This document shows positions 22,632-29,589 of a stretch of DNA of 41,264 bases, in pieces. The notes under the pieces were generated by a model. The model was not told the DNA's origin, ran no database searches, and was given only the letters and a program-made list of their open reading frames with translations. Positions within the stretch are counted from its first letter, which is position 1. Each line of letters opens with the position of its first letter. Origin of the DNA: Acidobacteriaceae bacterium (GTDB lineage Bacteria > Acidobacteriota > Terriglobia > Terriglobales > Acidobacteriaceae); assembly GCA_031296325.1 (NCBI GenBank), contig JARLFY010000088.1, positions 1-41,264 on the forward strand, given 5' to 3'. The translations under genes and the position numbers were made by a program.

Positions 22632-23930
22632 ATGAGATCAATACGGGGTGAGACAGTGAGTGGATCAGCGATTAAGGGACTAGAACTACCGAAGTTTTCG
22701 ATTGGCGTGGGGGATCGGTTTGCCCATCAGGCTAAGGCGCAGCTTGCGGCTTGCATCAAGGCGGCTGAGGTCGGCATTGATGTCATTCCGGTCTGGAACA
22801 AGTCGAATCGCGAGCATACGATCATCGGTTCGGAGCCGGCGGTCACGCGCATCGCAGCCGATGCTGCGGTCAAAGAGTTGGGCTGGACTAAACCGTACTT
22901 TCTGGACGCCGACCACATCAACCTGAAGACGGTTGGCCGTTTTCTGGACTCCTGCGAGTTCTTCACCTTGGACGTTGCCGACATGATCGGTCAGCCGGCC
23001 AAACCTGAGGACGTTGCAGCCTTCCTGACGGCGCATCCCGAACTGGTGGGCACGGTGACGATTCCGCACATCAACGAGCCCTTCCACACCGACAAGGCCT
23101 TCGTAGAGGGCGTGGCGAACAAGTTCCTTGCAGCCGTTCAAAACGCGGCTGAAATCTATCAGTTGCTGGTGAAGAGCAAGGGCGAGGGACGGTTCATCCC
23201 CGAGATCTCGATGGATGAGACCGACTACCCGCAGACGCCGATCGAGATGCTGATTATTCTGGCCATGATCGCGGACGCCAGGATTCCCATCCAGACGATT
23301 GCCCCGAAGTTTACCGGACGATTCAACAAGGGGGTGGACTACGTCGGCGATGTGAAGCAGTTCGCCAAGGAGTTCGAGGAAGACCTCGCGGCGATCGCCT
23401 TTGCTGTCGCCAAGTACGGTCTGCCCGCGAATCTGAAGATGAGCATTCACTCCGGCTCGGACAAGTTCTCCATCTACAAGGCGATTCACGACGGAGCGAA
23501 GAAGTTCAACGCCGGAGTCCACCTGAAGACGGCTGGAACCACATGGCTGGAGGAGTTGATCGGGCTGGCCGAGTCCGGCGGCAACGGGTTGGTCGTCGCC
23601 AAGGAGATCTACGCCGAGGCGCTGGCCCACATGGGCGAGCTGACCCTGCCCTATGCCACCGTCATCGACATCGACCAGAGCAAGCTGCCCTCTGCCGCCG
23701 AGGTAAATGGATGGACCAGTGAGCAGTACACTTCGGCTCTGCGCCACGATCAATCCAACCCAGCCTACAACCGCAATCTACGCCAGTTGCTGCACGTCGG
23801 CTTCAAGATCGCAGCCAAACTGGGGCCGCGTTACCTTGACGCTCTCGTCGCAGATGAGGAGATCGTCGCCAAGAATGTAACCGAGAACCTCTGGGAGCGG
23901 CACATCAAGCCGGTCTTCCTGGGACTCTAA
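22632..23930 (+). CDS. uxaE: Tagaturonate epimerase family protein UxaE
   Basis: UxaE epimerises D-tagaturonate to D-fructuronate, joining galacturonate breakdown to the mannonate/KDG route; it was characterised in Thermotoga maritima. The 432-aa product shows LDADHINLKTVGRFLDSCEFFTLDVAD, TIPHINEPFHTDK, EISMDETDYPQTPIEMLIIL, PKFTGRFNKGVDYVGD and KMSIHSGSDKFSIY, the conserved metal- and substrate-binding blocks of the family as I remember it. The ATG at 22632 is taken; GTG 22656 (after GGGGTGAG) and TTG 22605 are alternatives. A promoter and a FadR-type operator lie directly upstream. With the two following genes it makes a hexuronate module. The isomerase UxaC and dehydratase UxuA are not here. 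Confidence 0.88.
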   Translation: MRSIRGETVSGSAIKGLELPKFSIGVGDRFAHQAKAQLAACIKAAEVGIDVIPVWNKSNREHTIIGSEPAVTRIAADAAVKELGWTKPYFLDADHINLKTVGRFLDSCEFFTLDVADMIGQPAKPEDVAAFLTAHPELVGTVTIPHINEPFHTDKAFVEGVANKFLAAVQNAAEIYQLLVKSKGEGRFIPEISMDETDYPQTPIEMLIILAMIADARIPIQTIAPKFTGRFNKGVDYVGDVKQFAKEFEEDLAAIAFAVAKYGLPANLKMSIHSGSDKFSIYKAIHDGAKKFNAGVHLKTAGTTWLEELIGLAESGGNGLVVAKEIYAEALAHMGELTLPYATVIDIDQSKLPSAAEVNGWTSEQYTSALRHDQSNPAYNRNLRQLLHVGFKIAAKLGPRYLDALVADEEIVAKNVTENLWERHIKPVFLGL

Positions 23931-24058
23931 GACAAAGGAAAACGCTCGACGTCGAAAGAAAGATTCGCAACAGACAACGGCAAGAGCGATGAAGACATCC
24001 ATGGCAAATGCTGAAGCAGTTTCACTCTAGAGGAAGAGTAAGAGCAGAGGAATAAGAT

Positions 24059-24100
24059 CTGTCATTCTGAGCGGAGCGAAGAATCCCCGTATTGTTCGCT
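24059..24100. repeat. Dispersed palindromic element
   Basis: CTGTCATTCTGAGCGGAGCG and AAGAATCCCCGTATTGTTCGC, in the gap between uxaE and kdgK. This sense reads the same as the copy embedded in the GH28 gene. Confidence 0.65.
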
Positions 24101-24173
24101 CCGCAACGCTCCATCCCCTTGGCAAAATGCTTCCAGAGATGTAGCTTTGCCTGAGAATAATTTCAAAACAGCA

Positions 24174-24190
24174 CTGGAGTCGAACTCCAG
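24174..24190. promoter_or_regulatory. Perfect palindrome before the sugar kinase
   Basis: CTGGAGT-CGA-ACTCCAG, 7-bp arms with a 3-base centre, ends 8 bases before the Shine-Dalgarno sequence AAGGAG. It could be an operator or an RNA hairpin that affects translation. It does not match the FadR-type site before uxaE. Confidence 0.4.
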
Positions 24191-24209
24191 AAGAGATAAG
24201 GAGAACATC

Positions 24210-25307
24210 GTGAGTCTAGGGTTCACTATTAAAGAGAAGGGTTCGTTGGATTTACTTTCGCTTGGGGCGCTGGTACATCGGCTGGATCCGGGCATTATTC
24301 CGTTCCGCAAGGCGACCAACTTTGCAGTTCACGTCAGCGGCGGCGAGTTCAATGTGGCGGCGAATCTCTCCGACTGCTTTGGCCTGAAGACCGGCATCGC
24401 CAGCGCAATGGTCTCGTATCCCATCGGCGACCTGATCTCCGAGCGGGTGCGTGGAATGGGCGTCAAGCCGCTCTACAAGCGCTTTGCCCACGATGGCACG
24501 CGCGGCCCGAACATGGCCACCGTGTACAGCGATCAGGGCTTTGGCGTGCGTGCGCCTATTGTCTTCTACAACCGCTCGAACGAGGCTGCGGCGCAGCTCA
24601 AGCCGGGCGACTTCGACTGGAAGGCGATCTTCGGCGAGGGCGTGCGCTGGTTCCACTCCGGCGGAATCTTCGCGTCGCTCTCGGAGACGACCTCGGAGCT
24701 GGTCATCGAGGCGATGCAGGCTGCGCGCGCTGCGGGCGTGGTCACCTCCTTCGACCTGAACTATCGCGAGAAGCTGTGGAAGACGCAGGGCGGCATCGAG
24801 CGCGCGCACAAGGTGATGAGCGCGATTGTGGAGAACGTCGATGTGTTGATCGGCAACGAGGAGGACCTACAGAAGGGACTCGGATTTGCCGGCCCAGAGG
24901 TTGCGGCCAACGCTAAGACGGCCAGCTCGAAACTCGACACAGGCGCATTCCTCGACATGATCGAACAGGTTGTGGAGCGCTTCCCCAAAACCAGGATCGT
25001 CGCGACGACGCTGCGTGAGGTTCACAACACCAACCACCACAGTTGGAGCGCGGTGGCCTGGGTCAACGGCAAGGCGGTCTACGCGCCGACGGCAGAGCTG
25101 AAGGTGCTCGACCGCGTCGGCGGCGGCGATGGCTTTGCCTCGGGCTTCATCTACGGACTGCTGAACGGGCAGACCCCAGAGGAGGCAATCAGACTCGGTT
25201 GGGCGCATGGCGCACTGATGACGACCTTCCCCGGCGACACAACGATGGCGACGCTCGATCAGGTCACGGCCTTTGCCGCTGGCGGATCGGCGCGCATTCA
25301 ACGGTAG
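24210..25307 (+). CDS. kdgK: PfkB family sugar kinase, likely 2-keto-3-deoxygluconate kinase
   Basis: The 365-aa product belongs to the ribokinase/PfkB family. It has the N-terminal GGEFNVAANLSDCFGLKTGIAS block, FDLNYREKLW, LIGNEEDL and the C-terminal signature RVGGGDGFASGFIYGLL with catalytic Asp307. The family and its location between uxaE and an SDR gene suggest phosphorylation of 2-keto-3-deoxygluconate to KDPG; substrate choice is inference. The GTG start at 24210 has AAGGAG six bases upstream and is clearly better than the frame start at 24147. The product is longer than typical KdgK (about 310-340 aa), with extra sequence after LQKGLGFAGPEV. The TAG stop is fused to AGCATTTCTC, the end of a palindromic element. 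Confidence 0.88.
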   Translation: MSLGFTIKEKGSLDLLSLGALVHRLDPGIIPFRKATNFAVHVSGGEFNVAANLSDCFGLKTGIASAMVSYPIGDLISERVRGMGVKPLYKRFAHDGTRGPNMATVYSDQGFGVRAPIVFYNRSNEAAAQLKPGDFDWKAIFGEGVRWFHSGGIFASLSETTSELVIEAMQAARAAGVVTSFDLNYREKLWKTQGGIERAHKVMSAIVENVDVLIGNEEDLQKGLGFAGPEVAANAKTASSKLDTGAFLDMIEQVVERFPKTRIVATTLREVHNTNHHSWSAVAWVNGKAVYAPTAELKVLDRVGGGDGFASGFIYGLLNGQTPEEAIRLGWAHGALMTTFPGDTTMATLDQVTAFAAGGSARIQR

Positions 25308-25437
25308 AGCATTTCTCCTGCCGAGATGTAGAGCACAAGTTCATGGTCATTCTGGCTCATGAACAAAGTCGACGGGTGAAATATCCGTATTCTGCTCGTA
25401 TCACTATGCTCTACATCTTTGGCGGGAATGCTCTAAA
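25305..25437. repeat. Long imperfect inverted repeat beginning at the kdgK stop codon
   Basis: TAGAGCATTTCTCCTGCCGA and GATGTAGAGCA at 25305-25336 pair with TGCTCTACATCTTTGGCGGG and AATGCTCTA at 25407-25435. The centre has a remnant of the family core (GGTCATTCTGGCTCATGAAC). The first three bases are the kdgK stop codon. Confidence 0.7.
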
Positions 25438-25482
25438 AAGTCGGCTTCACGAACAGGCACGGTAAGAGAAGGGAACAATTCG

Positions 25483-26259
25483 ATGGCGCACTCTTTGTTT
25501 GATTTGACGGGAAAGACGGCAGTAGTTGTGGGAGGCACGTCGGGCATTGGTCTGGCGATGGCCATCGGACTGGCGGAGGCGGGCGCCGATGTCGTCGCGA
25601 GTTCGCGTCGTCAGGAGCAGGTGAACGACGCAGCGGCGGCGATTGAAGCGAAGGGGCGTCGGTCGCTTCGCGTCACCTCGGACGTCGCCAACCGCGAGAC
25701 GTTGGAGAATCTTCTGGACGAGACGCTGAAGGCGTTCGGCAAGGTGGATATTCTGATCAACTGCGCTGGCAAGATCAAGCGCGCGCCCACAGTCGACTTC
25801 CCCGAAGATCTTTGGGACGACATCATGGACACCAATGTGACCGGCACGCTGCGCGCCTGCCAGATCTTTGGCCGTCATATGCTGGCCAATGGCTACGGCA
25901 GAATCATCAACATCGCCTCGCTCAACACCTTCGTCAGTCTGACCGAAGTGACGGCGTACGCATGCAGCAAGGCCGCCGTCGGCGCGCTGACCAAGTCGCT
26001 GGCCGTGGAGTGGAGCGCAAAGGGAGTGACCGTCAACGCCATCGCCCCCGGAGTCTTCCGCACCGATCTGAACGCCGAACTGCTGGACAAGAGCGAGCGC
26101 GGCAAGGAACTGCGCATGAGAACTCCGATGGGCCGCTTCGGCAAGACCGAGGAACTGATCGGCGCGGCTATCTATCTGGCAAGCGATGCCTCAACCTTTG
26201 TAACCGGAGAGATTCTGGTCGTCGACGGAGGCTTCCTGGCCAGCGGCGTCAACCAGTAG
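25483..26259 (+). CDS. Short-chain dehydrogenase/reductase (KduD / gluconate 5-dehydrogenase-like)
   Basis: The 258-aa NAD(P)-dependent enzyme has the Rossmann motif GGTSGIGLAMA, then NCAGKIKRAP, catalytic Ser146, Tyr159 and Lys163 (YACSK), and the APGVFRT region. Closest remembered groups are KduD (2-dehydro-3-deoxy-D-gluconate 5-dehydrogenase) and gluconate 5-dehydrogenase. Following uxaE and kdgK, it may reduce fructuronate to mannonate, or act in unsaturated-uronate breakdown as KduD does; the sequence does not decide. AAGGGA stands 8 bases before the ATG. The gap to kdgK holds a long inverted repeat, and a strong terminator follows at 26311. Confidence 0.9.
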   Translation: MAHSLFDLTGKTAVVVGGTSGIGLAMAIGLAEAGADVVASSRRQEQVNDAAAAIEAKGRRSLRVTSDVANRETLENLLDETLKAFGKVDILINCAGKIKRAPTVDFPEDLWDDIMDTNVTGTLRACQIFGRHMLANGYGRIINIASLNTFVSLTEVTAYACSKAAVGALTKSLAVEWSAKGVTVNAIAPGVFRTDLNAELLDKSERGKELRMRTPMGRFGKTEELIGAAIYLASDASTFVTGEILVVDGGFLASGVNQ

Positions 26260-26310
26260 CGCGAATGCGTCCGATGTAGCTGATTGGCCACATCGGCGTT
26301 TTGGTAGATC

Positions 26311-26351
26311 AACGAGAAAGGCCCGACGTCGTGCGTCGGGCCTTTCTCGTT
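26311..26351 (+). terminator. Strong terminator of the uxaE-kdgK-SDR module
   Basis: A perfect 18-bp stem, AACGAGAAAGGCCCGACG with its complement, closes a 5-base loop, 51 bases after the SDR stop. The stem's AGAAAGG/CCTTTCT part supplies the A- and T-rich flanks, so it could work in both directions. Confidence 0.85.
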
Positions 26352-26433
26352 GATTATTCGTACAGCAAACCATTCGCGCCGGCGCTGGAAGAATATATAT
26401 CTGCAAGTATATACTTACAGGGCGCAAGGGGAG

Positions 26434-26580
26434 TGCTGAAACATTTTAACTATGCTATAGAGAACTAAGGTTTGTCATCCTGACACTGAACGAAGTTCAG
26501 GGGAAGGATCTCCGTATTTTGCTCACTGCGCGACACGCTGCACTATTAGTGGAAAATATCTAATCGCTCTGAAAATGTGT
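26434..26580. repeat. Palindromic element (diverged)
   Basis: Ends TGCTGAAACATTTTAAC and GCTCTGAAAATGTGT are roughly inverted. The interior has TTTGTCATCCTGACACTGAACGAAGTTCAGG then GGAAGGATC, the subtype also seen at 5955-6072. Confidence 0.6.
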
Positions 26581-26707
26581 CGATCATAAAAACAATGGCT
26601 GCTCGGGACGTCTCCGATTTAAGAGTTGGAGCCAGATTCGGCAGCGATCTGTGCGCGCAGGTGGCGATAGCGTTTATTCTTGGCGAATGCAGGTTCGAGG
26701 GCTTGGG

Positions 26708-27886
26708 ATGAAGTCAGCCGCAGCAATACTCGCGATGGGAATGGCGATCTGCTGTGCGCAGGCCGTGGCGCAGGAGACGCAGGCCGAGCCGACTCCGCTG
26801 ACGCCTGTACCGAAGCCGAGCGCGAGTTCGCAATCGACCGAAACGCCGCCAGGAACTGCGGCGCAGCCGAGCGTTCCTGACGCCTCGCAGAGCAACACGC
26901 AGCAGACGACGGCAGCCCCCGTGGTGCGGCGGCGCGTGGCGCACCCCAACGCCGTCTCGACCGAACCGGTCGACGGGCCGTTGACGGGAGCGAGCACCTC
27001 CTCGCAGCGGGCAGAACAGCCGGTAAATCGCGCGGACGAGGCGGGGACGATTCGTGTGCAGACGCGTCTGGTCAACGTCGCGGTGAACGTGGTCGATGCG
27101 CACGGAGCGCCGGTGGGAGGCTTCGCGCGCAAGGATTTTCAACTCTTCGAGGACGGACGCGAGCAGGCGATTGCGATCTATGAGCGCGAGGCGACCAGCC
27201 CGCTCTCGATCGTTCTGGCGATCGACGCCAGTGAAACGGTCTCCACCAGCGAGCGCCTGGAGCGCGAGGCGGCCCGACACTTTGTCCACGCGATCCTGCG
27301 CCCGCAGGATGAGATCAGCCTGATGGACTTTGCCGATACCGTGCGCGAGGTGGTGCCGTTTACCAATCAGTCCAAGCGCATCGAGGCGGGGCTTGGCCAG
27401 TTGCAGCACGGCGACGAGACGGCTCTCTACAACGCGGTCTACGAGGCCAGTGAGCGACTGGCGGCGACCTCGGCTGCGGCTGGGCGGCGACGTGTCCTGG
27501 TCGTCATCAGCGACGGCGGCGACTCGGTCAACGGCAAGCGCTACGAGCAGGCGGTCGAGCAGGCGCAGCGCGCCGGAGCCATCGTCTACTCCATCATCAT
27601 CGTGCCGATTGCGGCCGACGCGGGGCGCAACACCGGAGGCGAACACGCGCTGATGCAACTCGCCGAGGACACCGGCGGAAAGTACTACCCCGTCGTTGAC
27701 CCGAAGGATCTGGAGCCAGCCTTCCAGCACATCTCCGACGACCTGCGCACGCAGTACCTGCTCGGCTACTACGCGCCGGAGCAGGGCTACGGGTTCCGCC
27801 GCATCAAAGTGAAGCTGGCCGACGCCGCGCTGAATGAAAAGTACAACCTGCGCTATCGCACGGGCTACTTCGCCGACGCGCACTGA
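26708..27886 (+). CDS. Acidobacterial VWFA-related domain protein (TIGR03436 type)
   Basis: The 392-aa product has a signal peptide (MKSAAAILAMGMAICCAQAVAQ), a Pro/Thr/Ser/Gln-rich linker to about residue 115, and a von Willebrand A domain. The domain starts after TRLVNVAVNVVDAHGAPV and DFQLFEDGREQ, the entry block characteristic of the acidobacterial family. The metal-site motif is DASET at 173-177 (DxSxT), followed by the later HGDETALYNAV and VISDGGDS motifs and the C-terminal QYLLGYYAPEQG region. GAGGG stands about 6 bases before the ATG at 26708, which is preferred to 26651. The function is unknown; such domains bind proteins or matrix outside the cell. It precedes a TIGR03435-type gene. 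Confidence 0.9.
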   Translation: MKSAAAILAMGMAICCAQAVAQETQAEPTPLTPVPKPSASSQSTETPPGTAAQPSVPDASQSNTQQTTAAPVVRRRVAHPNAVSTEPVDGPLTGASTSSQRAEQPVNRADEAGTIRVQTRLVNVAVNVVDAHGAPVGGFARKDFQLFEDGREQAIAIYEREATSPLSIVLAIDASETVSTSERLEREAARHFVHAILRPQDEISLMDFADTVREVVPFTNQSKRIEAGLGQLQHGDETALYNAVYEASERLAATSAAAGRRRVLVVISDGGDSVNGKRYEQAVEQAQRAGAIVYSIIIVPIAADAGRNTGGEHALMQLAEDTGGKYYPVVDPKDLEPAFQHISDDLRTQYLLGYYAPEQGYGFRRIKVKLADAALNEKYNLRYRTGYFADAH

Positions 27887-27923
27887 CTGCTTCGCAGCGT
27901 TTTGGACGCTTCGCGTGAAGACC

Positions 27924-27954
27924 TTGTGGCTGTAATAAGTGGATCACATATAAA
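27924..27954 (+). promoter_or_regulatory. Candidate promoter of the TIGR03435-type gene
   Basis: TTGTGG (27924-27929) and TATAAA (27949-27954) are 19 bases apart, in an AT-rich window between two genes. Spacing is slightly long. Confidence 0.4.
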
Positions 27955-28008
27955 ATAGTCCTCCATATGAGAGAACATGGGTCTTGTCGTTCGCAATCTG
28001 GGAGATGG

Positions 28009-28827
28009 ATGCGGCCAAGTGTAGCCCCATGGCTAGCAGTTGCGGTTGTGCTGCTTGGGACTGCTGGCATATCGCTGGCCCAGTCGGAGCATGGAGTATC
28101 AAAGACGGCTGAAACTCCGATGGCAATGGCAACGGATGCTGATCCGGCGTTTGAGGTGGCTACGATTAAGCCGAGTGCTGCCGAGTGGAACAACACTGGC
28201 TTTCACAATGGTGGGCGTCGCGTCTGGTGCGATAACGAGTCCGTGCGATCAATAATGCAGTATGCCTATGGGGTCTCTGGCAGTCAGATCGTGGGTGGGC
28301 AGGATTGGCTTGCATCGGCGTTTTACGTTGTTGATGGCGTGCCCGACGCGACAGGATTGCCAAACGAAAAGCAGTCGAAGGGAATGTATCAAAAGCTGCT
28401 GGCGGATCGATTCAAACTCACCTTTCATCGCGAGAAGAGGGATCTGCCCGTCTTCGCAATCCGGGTAGGAAAGAGCGGGGCAAAGCTGGCAAAGAGTCAG
28501 GGAGATCCGAACGGCTTGCCCGACGAGACGGGCAACGGAGATAGAAACGGTGTTACTGTTCGGTACACCAATGTCTCCATGGAGCAGCTAGCCGCCAACT
28601 TGCAGACGATGATGAATGGAAGACCCGTGGTGGATGAGACCGGGCTGTTTGGACGGTTCGACTTTACCCTGAAGTGGACGATGGACGAGGCTCCGATGAG
28701 TGAACCCAATGCCGCACCAGGACTGTTTACCGCGATTCAGGAGCAGCTTGGGCTGAAGCTGGAAGGGACTAGAGCGCAGACGGACGTGATCGTCATCGAC
28801 CATGTGGCGCGGCCTTCGGCAAATTGA
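28009..28827 (+). CDS. TIGR03435 family protein (acidobacterial, unknown function)
   Basis: The 272-aa product has a signal peptide (hydrophobic run WLAVAVVLLGTAGISLAQ) and then the family pattern: FEVATIKPS, the IMQYAYGV and GGQDWL block, FYVVDGVPD, YQKLLADRFKLTFHREKRDLPVFAI, NVSMEQLAANLQ, RPVVDETGLFGRFDFTLKW and a C-terminal LGLKLEGTRAQTDVIVIDHV. Such proteins are strongly expanded in Acidobacteriota genomes, often next to signalling genes; no activity is known to me. ATG 28009 is preceded by GGGAG at short spacing; ATG 27967 is the other option and gives 286 aa. Confidence 0.9.
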   Translation: MRPSVAPWLAVAVVLLGTAGISLAQSEHGVSKTAETPMAMATDADPAFEVATIKPSAAEWNNTGFHNGGRRVWCDNESVRSIMQYAYGVSGSQIVGGQDWLASAFYVVDGVPDATGLPNEKQSKGMYQKLLADRFKLTFHREKRDLPVFAIRVGKSGAKLAKSQGDPNGLPDETGNGDRNGVTVRYTNVSMEQLAANLQTMMNGRPVVDETGLFGRFDFTLKWTMDEAPMSEPNAAPGLFTAIQEQLGLKLEGTRAQTDVIVIDHVARPSAN

Positions 28828-28839
28828 GCGCAAAGTAGA

Positions 28840-28902
28840 CCATGAGCAGATTTCTCCGCTTCGAAGTATCGACGAAATCGCTCAGAAATGCAGAATGACA
28901 GA
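28840..28902. repeat. Dispersed palindromic element (degenerate)
   Basis: GAGCAGATTTCTCCGCTTCG, then ATCGCTCAGAAATGCAGAATGACAGAG. A run of nine G follows at 28919-28927. Confidence 0.5.
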
Positions 28903-29004
28903 GATGCCCACTCTGTTTGGGGGGGGGCACTCTGGACGGAGTGCAGAGTAGAATTCTCGGTTATAAGACTTGGATCTGCTTGCCTGAGCTGACTGGCGAG
29001 CGTG

Positions 29005-29391
29005 TCAGTAAGTGTGGGAGCAGGAAGAGCTGGCCGCATTACCAACCAGTTCGCTGACAGTGGAGAGCAGGCGTCCCGGAACGCTCATGTTCTGCACCTT
29101 CTTGCCCATGTAGCCGACGGGCGTGCTGAGCGTTTCCTGATCCAGCGTGAGGAGTTTGATCTGGGACCAGCGTGAGGAGGCGTGAGCCGTGGCTGCCATG
29201 CGCTCCTTGGGCGAGAGCGACTGACTGAGGACAAGCAGATTCATGGATGGAGTGAGCGGAATGGAGTCGATCGCATCCAAATTCGAGACGGTTACGACAC
29301 GATATCCGCGACTCTGCAATGTCCACTGAAGGCTCTGCGCCAGATGGGCATTACGCTCATACATCAGGATGGAAATAGGCGTGGCATTCAT
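29005..29391 (-). CDS. Degenerate response-regulator receiver-like protein
   Basis: The 128-aa product folds like a CheY receiver by its strand and helix pattern: ISILMYERN, a helix, RGYRVVTV, MNLLVLSQSLSPKE and QIKLLTL. The phospho-acceptor position after beta-3 (LLVLS) is Ser rather than Asp, and the acidic pair after beta-1 is replaced by ERN. It therefore should not be phosphorylated in the usual way and may be a pseudo-receiver that only binds partners. The ATG at 29391 has GAGGG 4 bases upstream and lies downstream of a good promoter (29500-29530), so the longer frame (to 29511) is rejected. No kinase or output domain is nearby. Confidence 0.7.
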   Translation of the reverse strand: MNATPISILMYERNAHLAQSLQWTLQSRGYRVVTVSNLDAIDSIPLTPSMNLLVLSQSLSPKERMAATAHASSRWSQIKLLTLDQETLSTPVGYMGKKVQNMSVPGRLLSTVSELVGNAASSSCSHTY

Positions 29392-29499
29392 AGTTCCCTC
29401 GGTTAAGCGAACAGAATCAGGGGGCCATGTCCGAAGCGATTGGACATCCCTCAGGTGCCTGCGGATCTCATCATTATTGCGAGAGACTGACACGCGCGA

Positions 29500-29530
29500 A
29501 TTATACATCATTCCACGAGCATGTTGACAA
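29500..29530 (-). promoter_or_regulatory. Promoter of the receiver-like gene
   Basis: On the minus strand TTGTCA (-35, 29530-29525) and a perfect TATAAT (-10, 29505-29500) are 19 bases apart, with TG directly before the -10. Transcription would start near 29493, about 100 bases before the ATG at 29391. Confidence 0.5.
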
Positions 29531-29589
29531 CCATTATTTTCGCGATTTGTACCGTGCTTGATTCCTGTTTTGGGAACAAAATGGCTGGT

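Larger units (their letters stand above)
26260..26707. other. Intergenic region after the hexuronate module
   Basis: 448 bases without a gene. They hold the terminator (26311-26351), a palindromic element (26434-26580) and presumably the promoter of the VWFA-like gene, which is not obvious. Confidence 0.5.

Noticed and set aside
22686..23753. 355-aa minus-strand frame opposite uxaE
   Set aside because: Antisense shadow; uxaE has the conserved family blocks on the plus strand.
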